Below, in pieces: positions 6,620 to 9,619 of a stretch of DNA of 9,619 bases. The stretch's first letter is position 1. Each line of letters opens with the position of its first letter. The translations under genes and the position numbers were made by a program. The DNA is from Chitinophagaceae bacterium (GTDB lineage Bacteria; Bacteroidota; Bacteroidia; Chitinophagales; Chitinophagaceae). The stretch covers positions 1 through 9,619 of the forward strand of contig CANLED010000057.1 of assembly GCA_947489175.1 (NCBI GenBank). The letters are read 5' to 3'. The notes under the pieces are model-generated. The model saw only the letters and a program-made list of their open reading frames with translations, searched no databases and was not told where the DNA came from.

Positions 6620-8065
6620 ATGAAAGTAAAAAATACTATAGCTAATTCTAGGCGTAAATTCATTCAAAATACTGCATTTTCAGCAGCTGGATTTTTCATT
6701 GTTCCCAGACATGTTTTAGGACGTGGATATGTTGCGCCAAGCGATAGGCTTGTGATTGCAGCAATTGGAGCAGGCGGAAAAGGTGCAGACGACATTGACC
6801 ACTTTTATAAAAGCGGACATGCAGAAATAGGGTTTCTTTGTGATGTAGATGACCGTCAATCTAATGAAACTCGTAAAAAATTTCCCAAAGCCAAATACTA
6901 TAAAGACTTCCGTGAGATGCTCAGTAAGGAAGAAAAAAGCATTGATGCCGTATCGGTATCAATCCCAGACCACCAACATGCAGTGGCCGCGATGGCTGCA
7001 ATAGAACGCAACAAGCATGTATATGTGCAAAAACCTATGACACATGACATTTTTGAAGCACGCATGTTAACAAAAGCAGCACATCGCTTTAAAGTTGTTA
7101 CCCAAATGGGAAATCAAGGTGCTTCAGGAGATGGTGTTCGTCAGTTGCAAGATTGGTATGCTGCCGGTAAAGTTGGAGATGTTCACACCATTTATTGTTA
7201 TACTGATCGTCCAATTTGGCCCCAAGGCGTTCCAAGACCAATTGCAGCATCTGTTATTCCTACTGAATTAGATTTTAACTTATGGTTAGGAACAGCTCCA
7301 AAAAAACGATACTTCGAAGGCCTACTGCCATTCAATTGGCGAGGTTGGTGGGATTATGGAACAGGAGCGTTGGGAGACATGGCCTGTCATATCATGGCAC
7401 CCGCATTTGCAGTGCTAGACTTGGGATATCCTGTAAGTGCTGAGTGCAGCGTAGCTACAAAATATATTGAAAATTGGAACAAGGCATATTATCCGGAAAG
7501 TGGTCCAATTGCTTCACATATTACCCTAACATTTAAAGGCAAAAATGGAAAACCAGATGTGGAGTTGCATTGGATGGATGGAGGAATCCAACCAACAAGA
7601 CCTGAAGAATTATTACCTAATGAAAAAATGGGAGATGGCGGTAATGGCATCATATTCATGGGGACAAAAGGTAAGATGATGGCTGGCACTTACGGTGCAG
7701 ATCCACAATTGCTTCCAACATCTAGGACCAAAGAAGAAAAAGTTCCTCAGACCATTGCCCGAGTAAAAGATGGAGAAGAGGGACATTATGCAGCATGGGT
7801 TGAAGCAGCAATGGCTGGATATGGAAGTACAAAAGCTATAAATTTAAGCTCTCATTTTGACATTGCAGGGCCCCTCACTGAAAGTATTTTAATGGGAAAT
7901 CTTGCCATCAGATGCTATGATATTAGAAAGAAAGTGGGTGAAGAAATCGAATATCCTGGTCGATCGATAAAACTACTTTGGGATGGCCTAAACATGAAAA
8001 TCACCAACTTTGACGATGCCAATCAATTTGTAAAACGCAACTACAGAGAGGGTTGGACACTCTAA
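6620..8065 (+). CDS. Tat-exported Gfo/Idh/MocA family oxidoreductase
   Basis: A 481-residue NAD(P)-dependent sugar or cyclitol oxidoreductase, probably periplasmic. The N-terminus has a twin-arginine motif (SRRKF, R11-R12) and a hydrophobic stretch (FSAAGFFIVP), typical of Tat export with bound cofactor. The Rossmann motif is IAAIGAGGKG (G50 to G55). The strand DAVSVSIPDHQHA and the family's EKP-type lysine, here VQKPM (K138), follow. The C-terminal catalytic segment is GTGALGDMACH (D253, H257), and the protein ends in the NFxxANxFVKRxYREGW pattern seen in Bacteroidota members. The sequence around GWWDYGTGALGD differs from what I recall of GH109 glycosidases. Exported members of this family act in redox (3-keto) glycoside metabolism, so that role is a reasonable inference, but the substrate is unknown. 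It may be cotranscribed with the SUMF1-like gene upstream. Confidence 0.93.
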   Translation: MKVKNTIANSRRKFIQNTAFSAAGFFIVPRHVLGRGYVAPSDRLVIAAIGAGGKGADDIDHFYKSGHAEIGFLCDVDDRQSNETRKKFPKAKYYKDFREMLSKEEKSIDAVSVSIPDHQHAVAAMAAIERNKHVYVQKPMTHDIFEARMLTKAAHRFKVVTQMGNQGASGDGVRQLQDWYAAGKVGDVHTIYCYTDRPIWPQGVPRPIAASVIPTELDFNLWLGTAPKKRYFEGLLPFNWRGWWDYGTGALGDMACHIMAPAFAVLDLGYPVSAECSVATKYIENWNKAYYPESGPIASHITLTFKGKNGKPDVELHWMDGGIQPTRPEELLPNEKMGDGGNGIIFMGTKGKMMAGTYGADPQLLPTSRTKEEKVPQTIARVKDGEEGHYAAWVEAAMAGYGSTKAINLSSHFDIAGPLTESILMGNLAIRCYDIRKKVGEEIEYPGRSIKLLWDGLNMKITNFDDANQFVKRNYREGWTL

Positions 8066-8116
8066 TTGATAAAATTATGTAGTTGGTAACTAAAATTTTA
8101 AAACCATAAACCATTA

Positions 8117-9544
8117 TCAACTAAATAATTCAATAACAGCCTTACCCTTCCCGTCTGGGGTAGTATAAAATGGCCTTTTCTCAACCAAATAATTGGTTTC
8201 GGGATTGATGCCCAACGCGTGATAAATAGTCTGGTGAACCTGATCAATTACAATGGGGTTTTCAATGGTTTTGCAGGGTCTTTCATCCGCTGTTTTTCCA
8301 TAAACATTGCCTTGTTTAATGCCACCACCAAACATTAGCATCGAACAGCCATCGGTAAAATGACGGTGCATGCCATAATGTTTGATGTCCTCTAAAATAT
8401 TGGGTTGGTTAACTTGTTCTTGTACCTTCAGCTCAGGGCGGCCTTCAACCATCATATCGCGGCTAAATTCACTGGCCAAAATAACCAATGTTCTGTCTAG
8501 ATGACCACTCTCCTCTAAGTCTTTAATCAATTGCGCAACAGGACCATCAATTTGTTTTTTCATCATCTCCAAAGTGGTGTGTCCGTTTTCATGCGTATCC
8601 CAATTTTTGAACGGCTCATATTCTGTGGTAACGCTGATGAACCTTGCCCCTTGTTGTGTCAACCGCTTTGCCATCAAACAACCGAGGCCAAACTTTCCTG
8701 TATTATACGTATCATAAACTTCCTTGGGTTCCTTGCTCAAATCAAAAGCTGCAGCTTCGGGGGATTTAAGCAACATGTAAGCCTGCTCCATCGATCTTTT
8801 AAGCGATTCTTTTTGATAATCGCTACCGTATTCACCCATGGTTCCCTGGCTTATCAAATCATTGTACAAACGGTTTCTTTTTTCAAACCTCATTTCAGAC
8901 ATCCCAACGGGTGGTCTAACACTTTCCAATCCTGCAGTTGGATCAGGAATCAAAAACGGACCATATTCATTTCCTAGGAAACCTGCTGTGTGAAAGGCTT
9001 TCAGTTCCTCCCCTTCACCTAAGGTAAATCGTTGTCCGATATCAATAAAGGCCGGAATAACAGGGTTCTTAGGGCCCAATTCCTTTGATATCCAAGAACC
9101 TATGTGCGGCGCAGAAACTGATTGAGGAGGCTTATAACATGTATGCCAATGGTATTGATGGCGAGAATGCAAGATATGTCCCATATCACCAGCCACGTAC
9201 GAACGGATAACGGTACCTTTTTTCATCACCTGTCCAATAGATTCCAGCCCTTCAGAAAAGAAAACACCATCCAATGCAGTAGGTACTGATTTAAAGGTAC
9301 TCAATATAGAATTTGCTTCCATACACCGGGTGTAAGGAGTGTATTTTTTAGGATCGAAGGTATCGGTGTGCGCCATGCCACCACCCATCCAAAGTAGGAT
9401 CACAGTGTCTGCTTTTGCACGAATTTTATTGCTGTTGCAGGATGATAAAAAAAAACTAGACATAGGCGCACCAACACCTAAGGCTGCAATAGCAGCAGCG
9501 CTCGTGTTTTTTAAAAACTTTCTTCTATCCGATAAATTACCCAT
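8117..9544 (-). CDS. DUF1501 protein (alkaline phosphatase/sulfatase-like), Tat signal and lipobox
   Basis: A 475-residue exported protein of the DUF1501 family, which belongs to the alkaline phosphatase/sulfatase superfamily; no reaction is established. The N-terminus has a twin-arginine motif (SDRRKFLKN), a hydrophobic Ala-rich core and then FFLSSC, a plausible lipobox with C36, so it may be a Tat-exported lipoprotein. Family landmarks: VILLWMGGGMAHTDTFDPK (metal-site strand), WHTCYKPPQS, WDTHENGH, VILASEFSRD and GMHRHFTDGCSMLMFGGGIK followed by GNVYGKTADE. The start at 9544 is the first ATG before the Tat signal and fits the family length. It lies 23 bp downstream of the end of another minus-strand gene that looks like its usual DUF1549/DUF1553 partner, so the two are probably one operon. 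Its 3' end converges on the Gfo/Idh/MocA gene with a 51-bp spacer. Confidence 0.93.
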   Translation of the reverse strand: MGNLSDRRKFLKNTSAAAIAALGVGAPMSSFFLSSCNSNKIRAKADTVILLWMGGGMAHTDTFDPKKYTPYTRCMEANSILSTFKSVPTALDGVFFSEGLESIGQVMKKGTVIRSYVAGDMGHILHSRHQYHWHTCYKPPQSVSAPHIGSWISKELGPKNPVIPAFIDIGQRFTLGEGEELKAFHTAGFLGNEYGPFLIPDPTAGLESVRPPVGMSEMRFEKRNRLYNDLISQGTMGEYGSDYQKESLKRSMEQAYMLLKSPEAAAFDLSKEPKEVYDTYNTGKFGLGCLMAKRLTQQGARFISVTTEYEPFKNWDTHENGHTTLEMMKKQIDGPVAQLIKDLEESGHLDRTLVILASEFSRDMMVEGRPELKVQEQVNQPNILEDIKHYGMHRHFTDGCSMLMFGGGIKQGNVYGKTADERPCKTIENPIVIDQVHQTIYHALGINPETNYLVEKRPFYTTPDGKGKAVIELFS

Positions 9545-9567
9545 ACCAAGGATTGATTTATGTATGT

Positions 9568-9619
9568 TTAATAGATTATTTGAAATTCAGGAAGCAACAT
9601 CATCGACCAAAAAAAGTCT
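9568..9619 (-). CDS. C-terminal end of a probable DUF1553/PSD1 protein (partial)
   Basis: Only the last 16 codons and the stop are inside the window, reading DFFWSMMLLPEFQIIY. This resembles the end of DUF1549/DUF1553 (planctomycete cytochrome c-domain, PSD1) proteins, which commonly finish with a D-L/F-FWA/S-x-L-x-x-x-EF pattern. Those proteins are regularly encoded immediately upstream of DUF1501 genes, and here the spacing is 23 bp on the same strand. The call rests on this short match plus context; the body of the gene lies beyond the right edge. Confidence 0.55.
   Translation of the reverse strand, partial: DFFWSMMLLPEFQIIY

Noticed and set aside
8080..8092. Small hairpin TAGTT-GGT-AACTA in the convergent spacer, plus an outer TTGATAA/TTATCAA pair
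   Set aside because: The stem is only 5 bp and A+T-rich with no clear T-run on either strand; not enough for a terminator call.
8531..8977. Plus-strand frame of 148 codons
   Set aside because: Antisense shadow of the DUF1501 gene; its translation looks like a random Phe/His/Ser-rich product.
1..9619. CRISPR arrays, insertion sequences, integrase sites or defence islands
   Set aside because: No spaced direct repeats, transposase or integrase genes, or duplicated tRNA 3' end could be seen in the window.

Overview
The window looks like a chromosomal stretch from a Bacteroidota bacterium, most likely near the Chitinophagales/Sphingobacteriales. The reasons are its A+T-rich spacers, two exact TAnnTTTG-type -7 promoter boxes placed close to starts, mostly poor Shine-Dalgarno sequences, and the gene content: a DnaQ-type exonuclease/GIY-YIG fusion, a secreted SUMF1-like protein, Tat-exported Gfo/Idh/MocA and DUF1501 proteins, and ClpS. 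The phylum is fairly safe; the family is only an impression.

Positions 1-2845 (minus strand) hold valS, cut by the left edge just before its C-terminus, preceded by a 38-codon gene for a tiny single-pass membrane peptide. Positions 3087-5109 (plus strand) hold a small protein resembling the bacterial eRF1-like (baeRF) group, a perfect 34-bp palindrome, and a 465-residue exonuclease/endonuclease fusion probably used in DNA repair. Positions 5174-5606 (minus strand) hold a tRNA-Val(GAC) with an encoded CCA and its promoter. The ClpS N-degron adaptor follows it directly, and the only upstream ATG in the clpS frame lies inside the tRNA acceptor stem.

Positions 5703-8065 (plus strand) hold a secreted SUMF1-fold protein lacking the catalytic cysteines of formylglycine-generating enzymes, then a Tat-exported Gfo/Idh/MocA oxidoreductase. 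Converging on them from the right edge (minus strand) are a DUF1501 sulfatase-like protein with a twin-arginine signal and lipobox, and the last 16 codons of what looks like its usual partner, a DUF1549/DUF1553 (PSD1) protein. This right third suggests processing of sugars or sulfated/phosphorylated substrates outside the cytoplasm, but no substrate can be read from the sequence.

Most of the window is housekeeping or known-family content. I found no clear new multi-gene system. The items most worth a second look are the uncatalogued membrane peptide, the tRNA-Val/clpS junction, the palindrome, and the cysteine cluster in the nuclease fusion.
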